Of a stretch of DNA of 64,000 nucleotides, positions 32,104 through 46,155 are shown piece by piece; position 1 is the stretch's first letter, and every line of letters starts with the position of its first letter. A program made the translations under genes and the position numbers. Origin of the DNA: Paramecium tetraurelia. Its lineage: Eukaryota; Ciliophora; Oligohymenophorea; Peniculida; Parameciidae. The stretch spans positions 204,756 through 268,755 of the forward strand of contig NW_001798985.1 of the NCBI RefSeq assembly GCF_000165425.1. Reading direction: 5' to 3'. The notes beneath the pieces were generated by a model. That model saw only the letters and a list, made by a program, of their open reading frames with translations. It ran no database searches and had not been told where the DNA came from.

Positions 32104-34435
32104 TCACATTATCTCTATTTCTGCATTTCCATTAAGCATAACACATGGAGACATTTTTAAGGTATTTTTCACTAAATCAACATCATAAGTTTTTCCAACC
32201 TAATTCATAAACGCTATTTATACATTTAAATTTTTTATCTTTAATTTCAAACCTTTTGGGTCATATTAACAAATTAAGATCTAATTATCTTCAAAATTTA
32301 AGTTAGTAGTAATCTTGGTATATCCTAATTTACTTGAAATTTATCCACCAGCGCATACAAGATATACATTATGGTCTTTAGATTAATAATTTTTTTCCAT
32401 ATTATAATTAAAAAGTTAAGCTGTTTACGAGTTGCAAATTCCAACCCCGGCTAATGAATGCGATTTCTAGATTTACCAAATATTGTACATTTATTTTAAA
32501 AATGAAAGTTGTAACTTTATTATCAGGCAATGGAGGTTGCAAAACAGCTAATCCAATTCCTCCTTAAGAGGCTAAGATTCAATTAAAAATAATTACAATT
32601 GATTAACTTAGAATTTACTAATTAGAAGGTAGATAATTTTTAAGTTTCATCATATTTAGGAAAATATGTATTACTTTCATTTGATTTATTAACTTCAAGC
32701 TTATGAATTATGTCCTTATACTAAAATTAATATGATATACTCAACCTAATTAACTTCTTTATCATATGTTTCTTTCGTTTCATCGGTCAAAACAGAAGCA
32801 TCGTTTTACATTTTATTGCAAAAAGAGGTTAAAGTAATCTTGGACTTTAATCTTTCTAAGCAATTATTTTTCTTTTCTAAATTCATTTATATAATTTCTT
32901 TTTCTTGTTCACATTTGTTATTTTGTTCTTTTTATTTATTTTATTCGTCAGTTATTTTCTAAATTAATTTTGCTTATTCTGACCAAAGCTCATTGCGATT
33001 TTCAAATTGTTATTAAAATTATTAATACATTATGCAAAGTTTAATTTTTTTAGATAGAAAACTATCTATTTCATTTTCTAAAATAAGAATTCCTTGATCA
33101 CTTATAGGTTCAACTTAATTTAGATTGTTGCCACTATTATCTTGATTTAGTTTTTATTCTTCGATTTTTTTTACCAGTTTTTTCAATAAGATTTCATGCT
33201 CTAAATATTCAGTATAGATTTAGTAGAATTTTTAATAACAAATTTATTCAATTCTTCCATACTTTATTCTAACTTCAAGGTTAAACTTTTATCCTAATCT
33301 AATTATCTTTTAATTATTTAAAAATAATGATTTGGACTCTAATTGGAATATACAGGTTCTAATAATTTTAATTATTGATCTTGATCCATTTACAAAATAT
33401 TTTAATCCTTAAATTATAAAGTTGCCTCAATAATCTTTTCGAAAGACTTTTCATTCTCTTCTAATTATTTAACGCATAGGTTTATATTTTAAATTTACAT
33501 ATCACGTATTTTATTTAAAAATCCTATATTTTTATTTTTCGATTCCTTCTTTAATAATTAAAACTTTTTTAATGACTTTTCTTATTATAATTAATAATTA
33601 TCAAAAGATTACTTTAATTGAGCAGGTGATATGTATTTTCCTTATGTTTCTGATATACATTCAACACAGGCAAATTTTTTAACTTAATTTTTTTCATCAA
33701 TTAAGAGCATTTTAATTTATTCATTATGAGTTTTACAATTTTAGGATATTGTTTTCTATATTTATATCAATAAATACCTTGTTTTATAGTGAAGAACTAT
33801 CAGAATTATTATTATGTAAATTTTAGATTTTATCAAATTACTAAAGAATTTCATTCAGTCTTGTTTGATAAAAAGAGAATTTTATTTAAAGGAGTATCTA
33901 TTTCTTCAATTAATCATCGTTATCTTCTGATGTTGATAAACCACTCTCTTCATCAATCAATAATTGTAATTCTTAATTTAGATTCTCAGTTTCAGAATTA
34001 ATCATTTAACTTTATTACAGTTTGTTATAAGTTACCTTCTCTAATTCCTCAATTTCTCCTGTGATTTATGTAAAGACTTATTTTAAAGGTAATTGCAATT
34101 CTTCTAAATTATTTTTCAGATTTTATATTAAACTTATTTTTTGTTAGCATTCATCTTAAATAGTTTTAGAAACTTATTTTTTTTTAATTTGAATTTATTT
34201 GTTAGCTTAGCTTATTAGTATCAAATCTTTAGTAGTTACAAGTTCGATTAAGCATTAAGGACAAAAATACTTGTTCTCCTCTATGTTTTCTAAACCAATT
34301 TGAACAGCTAAATAATCCTGATCATGTTGAAGACATTTCTATTAAAGTAAATTCTCCTTTAAATTATATTTAATAGAAAGTTTGAATAGATTTAAGCCAA
34401 TTAGTAAAATTCTATTATTTTATTAATTCTAACAT
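32104..34435 (-). CDS. Cys/His zinc motif, coiled-coil and SPRY-like domain protein
   Basis: The stop is at 32104-32106. The N-terminal part has CLQHD, then CPQCLIE about 30 residues later, resembling the B-box/RING-like Cys-His heads of a large ciliate family. A long coiled coil follows (residues about 60-560 by estimate). The C terminus looks like a SPRY-type beta-sandwich: FIFKINVQYL, RGWNLQL, then ILICQYDPKGLKLKI and SPCVMLNG. Several short introns are required (for example 22 nt and 25 nt), and I could not place all of them, so the exact protein is not given. The start ATG (34435) is a guess; the reading frame at the Cys motif is not in phase with it. The CFAP54 stop lies only about 30 bp upstream. 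Confidence 0.55.
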
Positions 34436-34466
34436 ATTTAATATTAATTTAAATGTATTTATAATC

Positions 34467-37400
34467 TCATTTATATTTCTAATGATGGTAATATCTTAAA
34501 ATTGCTAAATAGTTGTGATTAATGGACAATACTCCTTAATCATTAAATAGATTGATTAAAATGGCAATGTTTTCATGAGTTAATTCTGGTACTATTGTTT
34601 CATATTTGGCCAGAATATCTGGTTCATTTTATTCTTGCATAAAGGATTCTGATTTTTTGAATGCTACACTCTTTTTAACTGTTTCAGTTGCTTAACCATT
34701 TTGCATTTAGATTGTGCCTAAATATTGATAATTATCATACTTGGTTTTTAGAAGAAATAGAATCCAATTTATTCGATAAGTTTATAAAATGCCTTTTTAT
34801 GATGTTTGTAATCTCTTTCTTTCATCTTTTATGATTGCTGATCTGATTCCTTCATTTTCGATTGTAAATTGAGAGCATCTTACAAAAGCATAGACACATT
34901 GGCATCAGTAATATATATGTTTCCATACAACACATTTTTTTCATCTGAAATAATTAATTTATCCTTTTCTTCTTTGGATAATGAAGTAATTATTTTTTCT
35001 TTGTTTAATCCACCCAAAACATAAAGAATCTTAAATTCATGAGCCACTGGATTGTATAATAATTTAGTAACAATTGTGCCTTCATCAATAAACACAGCAT
35101 TCACATCATTTTTTGGGGCAACTTCTAATGAAGTTATCAAACATTTTTGATAGGATTACATGTGTAACTTTAAGAAACGATGGGTTTTAGAAATCATTCT
35201 TTGTAAATAAGCTCCGCTAAATGTCATCACTTTCGCCTCTCTCCACACTTTTTAAATGAACTAAAGCACATCCATTGAAGAAACACCAACCTTTTTCTTG
35301 GATTCATCAAATAACATTGGATTATACTTTTTCTTATATTAATAATCTTATTCGATTATCTCAGTATAAATTTCAAGTGCCAGTTTATTAACATCTGGTA
35401 ATGGTGTAAGTGCAACTGCAGCAAAGTTCTCCAATAATTCTTATCTTGCTTTAACTAATTCAATAGCATATTTAAGATAGCTTTGTGCTTCCAATTCTAA
35501 ATTTAGTTATTCCAACCTATCTGATCTTTCCATGCTAATTAATTATTATTCCAAATCAATTTTATTCTACTCAGTATCTAAATATAAATAATAATTATTA
35601 CTCTTTGAATTTATTAGGGATTGTAAATAATCTACCTTAACATATCTGTATCCTTATCTCACTCTATATTCTCTAATGAATAGACAAATTTCAGCCATGG
35701 CAACCAAGATGTCTTCTGGTTTTCTATTGTATTCGAATAATACAGCTTCTCCTCTGATTACACTAATAGCCTTCGATAGGCTTTCCTTTGCCTACATTAA
35801 ATATTAGAGTCCCTATTCTTTAAGTAATTAACAGAAAGGAGGAACAAGCAAAAAGTATTTATTCCTTACTAAATCCCTATGAGGTCTTTTTTCATAGAAT
35901 TCCGCATATTTCTTATTTTTACCCGACAGATATTTCATAAAGTACTTTTGTTGCAAATTTAGTAATAATTATACGAATCTCATCTTGAAAATCTTGCTTT
36001 ATTAGTAATACAATTCTAATCTGAAACTTATGGGTACATTAATGCTCTTACTAATTGAAGTATCTATTTTATTAACGATCTCACTAATTACGTTAATATC
36101 GAAAATGTCTTTAACAGAAGACTTGTCACTTTCTGAATCAGAAGCGAGTGATGATTCTTGAGAATCTATTGATATAGTGGAATTTTCATTGGCCTAATTC
36201 AATGTAATCATTATGTCAACATATCTTAATGATGCCCTTTACCATAATTCAATGTTCTTTATATAGCAATTATATTGATATTATGTATTATTGATTGTAT
36301 CAATATCCACTGTTGTATAAGTGAGCTTTGTTGGTTAAATGAAATTAAAATTAGGTAATTAATTTAATCCCTTTATAGGCATTTGAGGTTTATCAATATT
36401 TTCTTTTTTAGTTTGCTTATCGGCTCCCTTTCTAGCAAATTTGCCATCATCCTTTTTCTTTTCATCCTTCTTAGTTGTCTTGATTTACTTATCTGTCTTT
36501 TTTAATATTTCTTATTCTATTTCCAAAGGAACACACAAGTCTTAACAAATCTAAATCTTCTCTTGTCCACATTTCTGATTCCAATTAGGTACTACCCCAT
36601 ATCCATAATTGATCATCTACATTAATTGTTCAGCCATTTAATAAGCATCATAGAATTATTGTTTGGCTTCTTACAATTCATTTTTTTCATAATAGATTTC
36701 CCCAAGATCCCCATATAACACTATCATTTGAGGATCTTAATGGAAATTCTTTTACCCTATTTCGATTGCCTCTTTAAACTTCTTAATTGATTCTGTTGAT
36801 TTTCCCTTCTTAAATTGAATTCTTGCTTGATACTCTATGATTAATCTTTAGTGATAATTGTCATTAAATTGTTTGCAATCATTCATCAAGGCTTCCATTA
36901 ATTCCAAAGCTTCCTCATGTCTATTATGTCTGTATAATAACAGTGTCAATTCAGTTCTTAATTTAATCCAATAATAGATGTTTAATGAATGTCTTGTTTT
37001 TCTGGCTTCTACAATTTGTAGGATAGTTTCTTCTAACTTAAGTTATGCATCCGTTTTCACAGCGGGTACTTCATCTGCAATAGGTTTATCCTTGGATTCT
37101 TTTCCTTCCTTTCCTTTCTTCTCAGGTGCCTTCTTAGCTCCTTTCTTATCCTCGACTACTCCCTAAGGTTTTAATTAATCCCATGGTAAATTTTCCAATT
37201 CCTCACCATTTTCATTGGTGGACAATTCAAGTGTGTATGTTTACAAATTCTCAATAGCATATTTGAATATGTACAATGCCCTTGTAATTTATCCCATACT
37301 GACATTCACTTTTGCCATCAAATTTCTGGATCTTGCCATCATGTACATTCTCTCTTCTCTTTTTTATAAGTATGTTAAGGCTTCCTAATTATTGGTTACT

Positions 37401-40400
37401 CCAATTTATTTGGATGTTCCTTACAAATGGTAATAATCTTCCATTTTTGGATCAGCTAAGATTTCCTCTTTAGGTTTAGTCAGTATTCTTTGTTCGATTT
37501 ATTCTTCCTAATTCAACTTATTCAAAGTGTTTCTCAATATAGTTTCAACTTTTATTAGGAACTTACACCTTAAATCATTAATTTCCCATTTCTCAATTAT
37601 ATCTCCAGAATGGATATTATAGACTAAAAGTGCAACTGCATAATTGAAGATATTCTCATTCTACAAACCGTATTTCAAGCCAAATTCTCTGGTTAATTCC
37701 AATTCTTTCAGTATTTTTTCTGTTAGTTAGGTGTGTTTTTCATCGTAAGGAGGTATTGAATTATTCCATTCTAGATTTGAATACCACCATTTTCCAGAAA
37801 CTCTAGATTGCCAAAGCGAAGTAGATTAATCTGGTAGATCCTTCTCACTTGCAATTTATAATAAAGCCTAATAAGCTTAATTTATGTATCCAATTGAAGA
37901 CAAAGCAATTGATCTTAACAATTTAGCACGCACTGAATAGAAATTGCTTTATAATCTATTGCTTAATTCACCAAGTAGATTGATTAGAGGGACAGCCCTT
38001 AAGGCCTCATCTCTATCCAATAACAGCCATGCACATCTTTCACAAGACAATGCCAATTCAGCTGGATCCAAAACATATCTATCATTGAAGATATTTCCGA
38101 TTGCAACTTCCTTTGTATGAATAAATGCTTGCCAATCCAGCCCATTAATCATTTGTAATTTTAATACTGAAGACACCAATTCAGATGCCAGAATTGCACT
38201 CTCTCTCTGTTGATGGCAATTAGAATAGTAGCAATTATAGGCTAGAATGGAACACAATGTAACTCCAATTAAGCATTATTAAATGCCATAAGTTTATGCA
38301 AGCAATTAATTATTTTTGTTACACTCCTATATTATCTATCTGAATGCACTACTTTTCAATACAAAGATTCTTTGGAATATTGTATCCAAACTCTCACTCC
38401 AAGATTCTTCAGCCTAAGCATAATTCTACATAGCAAAATTCAATGATCCCAATTCCTTCAAAGCCAGCGCCTGTGCAAATTTCTCCTGTCTTTTATGCAA
38501 TAACTCACATGTCAGTTTATATTTTGAAATGACTTACATACCAAACTATTTGTGATTCTTCTTCTTTTATTTCAAAGTTTAATCCATCAATTACAATTGC
38601 TTCTTATCCAATGTAGTCTATTTCAATAAATATTATTCAGAATTGAATTCTAATTGTATACTTTCCTTGCTTAACAATTCATCATCTATAGCAAATTTTT
38701 CATATAGTTTTCTAGCTTGTTTTAGGTTTTCTAATGCTTAATTTGCATCTCTATTTATTTCTTAAATAAGTTTTTCACTAACTTTTAATTAATTCTCAAT
38801 GAAATCTTGTTTTTATTGTAACAAATGAATTTACTACAACAACATTTCTTTATCTGCACGATAATCTTGTTCTTCCTAAGGTATTTCTTGAGTTAATAAT
38901 GATGATCTAGTCTTCTTCTTCTTTGTTTATTCCCAGACCTAGAATGCTTGTGTTCTTGCATTAAGTTCTTCCTATTTGAGCTATGTTTTATTCTAGGCTT
39001 CTTTGAATAGAATAGTCTAGGCATGAATTGTAAATGGTAAAATATATTAAGAATAGTAATGAGTAGTCAAATTGCAAAATTATCTTGATATTCCAATTAA
39101 ACTATTCCATTTTTATTCCACCATTAATGATTAAACAATGTAGGCCATAATATTGGCCAACAAATCCATATCCTTGTATTTACTGAACCAGCAATCTTTG
39201 GATAATTACGTAAGTAAAGATGGTCTGATGGGTTCAGTGTTAGGCAAAGGTGGTTCAAAGACATAATCTTATTATTGCATGTGAGGTTGCAATGCCAATT
39301 CATTTTCTGCTTATTCCTTTACTTAAAACCAACCATGATCTTTGACTTCTTTGATTAAAGTGTTGATACAATTTCCAATGAAACACAAGTCCTACCAGCA
39401 TTATCCTTAATGAATAAATGGAGTTATCTGTTCTTTTAATAAGAAATTGTATAAAAACTTGACATGATTTAACATTACTATATATTATTTACTCCAAACA
39501 GCAAAACCACATGCATCAGCAACATTTTTAATTATTTAAGTCGATAATTAAATTAATTCTTCCTCCTCGCTTAATTCAACAACTGGCTATTGCACTTATT
39601 ATTTTCCAGGAGGTTACTTTGCAGGAGGTTACTTTTATTATGCTTGTTGTTAAAGCTATTATAACTATTGTTCTTTTTATTATTATAGTGCTTATTATTA
39701 TTATTTAACTTGTTTCTAAGAATCATTTTCATTTATCAGTTCTTTCAAATGTTCAATATCTAAATTGAAGACAGATACAAAACAATCAACATCAACTAGT
39801 CTAATTCTGTTGCTTTTATAAGACAATATAGCTTTCAAATAACTTAACTCACTTCTCCATAATTATACGTATTCAAATCGTTTTGCCTTTGACATGATTC
39901 CAAATCTATTTATTGTTTAACCCTCATTTTTTAGTTGTTCCAATAACTATGTCTTTTTTGTATTATACTCCTCAAATAATTAGATGGCATCATCATTTCC
40001 TACTTTATTAGTGTTTTTGTCTATAATCAATTCTGGTAATAAGGCAGGATAAAACTCAATATCTAATTGTATGCATTTTTATTAAATTTAAGTGATATCA
40101 TTTGCTATTGCAACACTAGGTTAAAATTGCTCATTAAAGACCGCTAGCGGTTATATAATTTTATAATCTATGTTACTTTAAATCATTCTCCTGATTAATT
40201 TACATAACATCTCTATATATATTGGGTGTTATTTTGGTAATTTTTAGGTAGCTGTTGATAAATCTTTAATGCATTCCCAATATTCTAGCCGTATTGACAA
40301 TTCACTAAATATTTTATCAATTTGATCGGCTGGGTTTTCCATGTAGGGAATCAATTGATCTATTTATTCTTTCCACTTTTCAACGAATGAAGGAACATAA

Positions 40401-43400
40401 TCACCGAACTCATCGTTCATAGCCAATAGAGTTTCTTCCAAATAATCTTACACGGTAGAATTCACTTCATATAGTTCTCTAATTAATTTAGGAACTTATT
40501 TAGGTGGTTATGCAGGTTCATCTATTTGTTATGGTTTACCTCCCTTTTTGACATCCTTTTTTGTATCCTTTTTGGTGTCTTCTACTTGTTCGATCATGAT
40601 TATCTTAGGTACTTAATACCACTTTCTATTGAATGATTGTAATTCTGCAGTTATGACTCTTCTACCCAATGTAATTTCATTTAGTTTCATGCAGACCTTT
40701 AATATTTCGTATGTAAATTTAGCTGATAGAATACGCAGATTGGCATCCCAATATTGTTTAGGGATTTCAACTATAATTATTTATGCTTTAAGTAATAGAT
40801 GGAATACTTATAATGGTTTTTCTTACTAGAAGGATTCTAACATGTTATATAATTCTGCTACTATTCTTTTGGCAATAGTGAAATGTCTGCAACATAGAGA
40901 AGTCTCTAATGAAAGCAGTAAATAATTGCAGATTTTTAACAGCACAATATGTTTTTATGCTTAAGTTCCAGTATTTGCAATCTTCTTTTGTAGACATTTA
41001 GCTTTGATTAATAAGGTTTCAGTTAGATTTTATATTTCCATTAAACTAACAGATTTAATTCTCTATTATAGCAATCTCTTGATATGAATGGGATTGAGTT
41101 CATTGTGCAATTAACGATCTATAAATTCACTGTCTTCTGTGAATTACATAATACAGAAATCAGCAGCCTCTTCGCAAATATCAAAATTAGATAATTAATA
41201 TGCCACTTTGCATAAATAAGATGCTAACAAGGGTAATGGTAATGGATGTAGTGTTGTGATGTCATCTCCTGTTTCTCCTATTCCATTTGAAACTCCTTCA
41301 GTACCATCATAGGCTGCAACAGCAAAACAGTACTTCTCATTTCTTTGTAACCCATTCATCGTGACTATTGCTCCTATCTTCTATCTAATACCAGTGTTAT
41401 TAAGATCATTTACAAGTGAGTGATACATTTTACTCCATTTGCACTTATTTTTCCAAAAATTGCCATACTAGTTATAGTCTTTTTTGCTTAATCTATTGCT
41501 ATCATATCTAATAATTTTGGTTTGAAAGGAGGTAATTTAAAAGTGACTGATTCTGAGTTCCTGCTAATTAAGATTGGTTTACGAGGCACTTAAGTAGATT
41601 TAATATATTGTGGATTGTACAACATATTATACGGGAAAACGTTATTGGAAGTAGTTTGAGTATCAATATTATCACATAATGTAGACATCACAAAGATGGC
41701 ATCATTTATTCCGTTTTCAATATGTAATTACTCTTCTTTCTCTGCTTGTTGCAAGTACTTTAAAGAATCCACTAAAAATGATCGCTACTCAGTTTATTTC
41801 TGCTTTATACTAGCCATAAGCATAAACAACAAACAGTTGGCATAAGGGTTTTTGTTGGCTTGATTCATTATTTCTGTTTCAAATTAGTGAATCACAGGTT
41901 TTGGTGGTTTTAGCTTCCCTTCTTTTTAAAGAGTACTTTATAATTGGTTTACATTCTTTTTAATGGTTTATGCAGTTTCCCCTTACATAATTGACATCTT
42001 CTTTTGAATAGCCTAAGAAACTCCCTCGACTTCTTCTTCTAATGAAGTTTTCTTTATGGAATTCTTCTAAATATCTAATCCTGCTTTTAATTGACATCTA
42101 TATAATGCAACAGTTAGATCTGCATGTAAAGCATTTATTATCAAATCAGTTTCATTAATTTTCTATTAAATTGAAAGAGTGCTTGTGTCTTTATTATCAT
42201 CACCCAACAAAGATTGATATGCTTCAAGTAATTCATACTCCTCTTCGTTTAACTCATCATCTTCTAATTGTTATTTTTTGTTGTTTGATCTATTTTTTAT
42301 TCTGATCTCTCTATTAATTTAATTTTTCTGATTGATCCAAGCTTCCCTCATTCTATTCATCATTTCATCTATTTTATAGTTTGAACATGTGGCTGCAAAT
42401 GGTAAAAATAAATCCTTCGAAGAGTCAACACCTCTTACTGTTAAAGAATTTCTATGCTGAATTATTCTATCAATACAAATTTTCAAATTCTCCTCTGCTA
42501 TTTATGCTTCCTTCTCTTCCTCCAAAAATTTAGCAAGTGACAAATTCACCTTGCATAACAGTATGATATCAACATAAGGGATTTTAAATAGTATCTCATT
42601 CAAAACTAATAATCCATTCTTGAAAATCTCCCTTGCTGTTTGAATCAACTTATCATAACGACTATAATCCTGTTTACTCATCTCCTAAGTAATAAGCAAC
42701 TCTTAAATAAATTGCATTTAATAGAGCGGCGGTAAGAAATACTTTCTCCATAACAAAAATACTAATTATGATAGAAAATCCCTCTTCTCTTTTAAGAAAT
42801 GGATTCCCAATGGTCCTACCAAACAACTGCTTATCATATCCATTAATTCCTTTAGGGATTATAAATCGTAGCATATTTCCAATTCCAATCTGCTGTCATC
42901 CTCTATACTTTATGAAACATCTTTTTGATATGACTTTTCCAATTTAATGAAATGAATCAAAATTTATAACTCTCTCTCCTTTACAAAATAGTACTTATCC
43001 GTTTTGTATGTAAAGTAAATGTAATCCATCCCTGGACTTCTAATAAACTCTTTTGGAGTTTGTCTGAGGTCTAAATTGATTTTTTGAAATCCAAAATCTG
43101 GTCGAATGAGAGGGTTCTTACCAAATAATGGCTTAATTCCAACCAATAGCGTCATTTTTTCATTTTCATCAGATAACTCATTCATAGTATGTTTGAGTAA
43201 CAAATAAGGTACAGTTTTGTACTTTTCCCTGACTCCTGTATATTATTTTATGGGTATTGCAATAGCCCGATACCCTTGATTCATTTTTTCAACAGGACCT
43301 TGTTCTTCATCAGCCATCACAACATCTATCTCATAGATGGCATTGTCGGGAGTCATAGATTTCTTATAAACTAAATAAATATAATTGTGATTGATCTATG

Positions 43401-44885
43401 CCAATTCTGAATCTGTGGCCTGGACTCCCAACCCAACCTAATCAGTCTATTATTTTTCTTGCTCTTATTATTAAGGTTATTTTTTATTATCTTTTTTGTC
43501 ATCCTTCTTTTGAGTCTATTGTTGTTATTACTGTTAGTCCCCCTTATTTTTATTCCTAAGTCGTTTTAATTCTGTTCGAAGATTGGCTTCATTTATATCA
43601 ATTTAAATCTTATCATAACCATTAGGAATGTTTGGATAAGGATTAGTACTTATCAATATGTTCACATCTTAAATATATGGACATTCAATTCTTCTATATT
43701 TACATCTGACATAAGCTGAATTGCTGATATCCTCGAAGACTTTGGTATTACCAACATCATAAGCATGATGCGCTAATTCAATTTAATATTCCAATGGCAA
43801 ACCATCAGCCAATGCCCTCCATTCTTTTTCCTTAATTAATGATGCTTCGAATTCTCTCCTCTTTTTGGTCATATCATTTCTCTCTAATTCATCCAATATA
43901 TTTTTAGATTTAAATTCAACTGTTTTAGTGATTCTGTCCATCTATTATTCTAGTGCTATTGCAATTCTTTCCATATCATTTTTCAATAGATCAAAACTAA
44001 CCTAGACTAATTACTCTTTCAATTAATTGCCTACATGTGTTTATTTGACAGTATTCGATAAATTTGGGGGAGAGAATCGCAAAGACTCAATGATTGCCAA
44101 ACATCTAGCTTCTTTATCCTATCCAAACTCTTCAATCTTCTTTTTCCATTAATCTACATTGAACACTCCAGCTTGCACTTTAAATTTCAACTCCAATATC
44201 TTGAGCAATCTTGTATTTTATTTTAGAATCTTATCCATGTAATCCATCAAGGGTGGATCCATTTCTTCCAACTCTCTCAATTCTTATACTTTTTACAACC
44301 CCAAATCAATCGTCCTGTATGCACACGCCTTTGATTAGAGGGAATGATAGATGTGTGCCAACTCAGCATAGAGTTTGATCCTCCAATCCAAGTATTTAAT
44401 GGATGTCAGCACCAAGCATCCCTCCATCGAGGTGATACAAAATGCCAGAAATTCGATTGCGATATATTAATATATTGACTATGTAATTATTAATGAACAC
44501 ATTACTTTTCTTAAGACTCTGCAAATATCAAATATATAAACTGTTCCATTATATATGAGATAATAATTTGAATTCTTGTCCTCGAATGTTCCTATGTTCA
44601 AAACTTGCATGCAATCTCTTAATGATGCTAGCAAAGATTTTAAAGATTATGCTGTGTCCTTTCTTATACATTGCGGATCTGATGCTGTGTATGTTTTAAA
44701 TAATGTTTACACCTAAATTCAATCAAAACTGTTACTTTATTAAATTACTTTAGTGCTTGATCCTTCTATTCAGTTGCATTCTTGTAAATTACTTATGGTT
44801 TGTTTTCAACTTACTGGACACCCGCTGGTTGATCCTAGAATTTCACTCCTGGTTTTGCTTACGCCTATTACTTTTTATCAGCCAT
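34467..44885 (-). CDS. CFAP54: CFAP54, ciliary central-apparatus protein (C1d projection)
   Basis: A 10.4-kb gene for a protein of roughly 3400 aa. The first 260 residues match the DUF4486 family: YYLIYNGTVYIFDICRVL, then IEFLAFCITSMEGC and LTSIKYLDWRIKLYAELAHI. About a third of the way along is the fibronectin-III-like strand set KYCFAVAAYDG and NGIGETGDDITTLHPLPLPL, diagnostic for CFAP54. The rest is alpha-helical repeat sequence with several Lys-rich linkers (for example VKKGGKPQQ). The product, with CFAP46, CFAP74 and CFAP221, builds the C1d projection that regulates ciliary beating. Start ATG 44885 is fixed by the family N terminus after introns of 23 and 27 nt (others inside were not all mapped). 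The stop is at 34467-34469 after a 23-nt intron. Confidence 0.9.
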
Positions 44886-44913
44886 AATAATTTAATAAAT
44901 GAATGGAGCATAT
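44886..44913. promoter_or_regulatory. 28-bp divergent spacer between CFAP54 and OSCP1 starts
   Basis: The two start codons, on opposite strands, are separated by just 28 bp of AT-rich sequence (AATAATTTAATAAATGAATG...). This must hold both 5' leaders, unless transcription of each begins inside the other gene's coding region. An out-of-frame ATG lies within it. Confidence 0.7.
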
Positions 44914-46061
44914 ATGGCAAATGGATTAATTCTTCTCAATCTATGTGGAGATGTCCTCTACATCATCGAATAAAGATTGAGAGCACAAGGCATTGATAAG
45001 GAAAAAGGTGAATCTTAAAATCTATTCCCTTAGGATTGACTGTTTTGAATGATCTTGCCATCAAAATTTACACACACCCAAATCTTTAAAAAATGTTCAC
45101 TCCAGCGAAAACATTGTCAAACAATGAGATATTTTAATAGATTGATCAAGTCGTCCATTGTTCAATCATGAAACTAAATGAAGATAGCTTATCAAAATTA
45201 TTTGATTTGGTTATAATGACTTTGAAGTCATATCTAATGAAATCCAATTCACCCTATGAAATTTATCTGTGCACACTTAAACATTTCGATGTCATACAAG
45301 ACATTGGAATCAACGATTAAGCTATTCAAGCAGTTCTTTAATGTAAATAAACATTTATTGACAAATACTCAAAATTATCATCCTTTGATTACTTGATGAT
45401 CAGAGGAGAGATCATGAAATTGTTGGGAGGCAAGTTTACTAGAGTACAAATGTTTTTGAATGACAAATCCCAAAATCAAGATGGAACATTTTAGTAGAGA
45501 TCCTATGGATTATCAGGATATGGAGTTGAATAACCAGGATTAATTAAAATGGTTAAAATTCCAGAAAAATATAATGTTGTTTTGGCTGTGGCATCTTAAT
45601 TTAAAGAAAATCAAAGCACTAATCCATTTACAGGACAATGTAGTCTGGGTGAAAATATATTCTAGAATAAGGATTCTCAATAATAAAATAAATAATAATC
45701 TGCATTGTCATCGCAAAGCTCCCTTAAATCAGAAGTGCTTGACTCTTAATCATCAAAAATCTAAACTTAATCATTAAACCATCTAGCTTAATTGATTCAA
45801 GCAAAACCAATAAATTAGCAAGAAGACATTAATCTCTTCTATAAACCAACTGTTATGAAAGCCAACATTGATAATTAATAATAGCCAGTACTCAATAATC
45901 AAAATCAGCCTCAACAACAAAGCCAAATTTTGAAATAAAATATTATTTAATAATTTGACGATCCCAATTATAATATATAATCCCAAATATTGTAAAACGA
46001 ATAGGAGGAAGAGGATGAAGTGGATTTACTTGCTTTAATGGACAAAGCAGCTTAGAAATGA
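44914..46061 (+). CDS. OSCP1: OSCP1-family protein (organic solute carrier partner 1 / NOR1), 373 aa
   Basis: The N terminus is the family signature (MANGLILLNLCGDVLYIIEQ, then RLRAQGIDKEK), followed by KMFTPAKTLSNNEIF, ASIMKL-like HCSIMKLNEDSLSKLFDLV, ICTLKHFD, and FDYLMIRGEIMKLLGGKFT and RVQMFLNDKSQN, all in OSCP1 order. One 26-nt intron (45008-45033, GTG donor) lies right after the first 31 codons. Residues 1-220 cover the conserved core; the last 150 are Q/N/S-rich, ending in an acidic EEEDEVDLLALM helix. OSCP1 is linked to tumour biology and solute transport in mammals and is present in ciliary proteomes; its molecular function is not settled. Confidence 0.92.
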
Positions 46062-46155
46062 TAAATAAGATAATATTTAACATTTAAAATCTAATAAGGT
46101 TCATCTATTTTAAATTAAATTAAATATAATAACAAAATTTATTATATATATTGAA

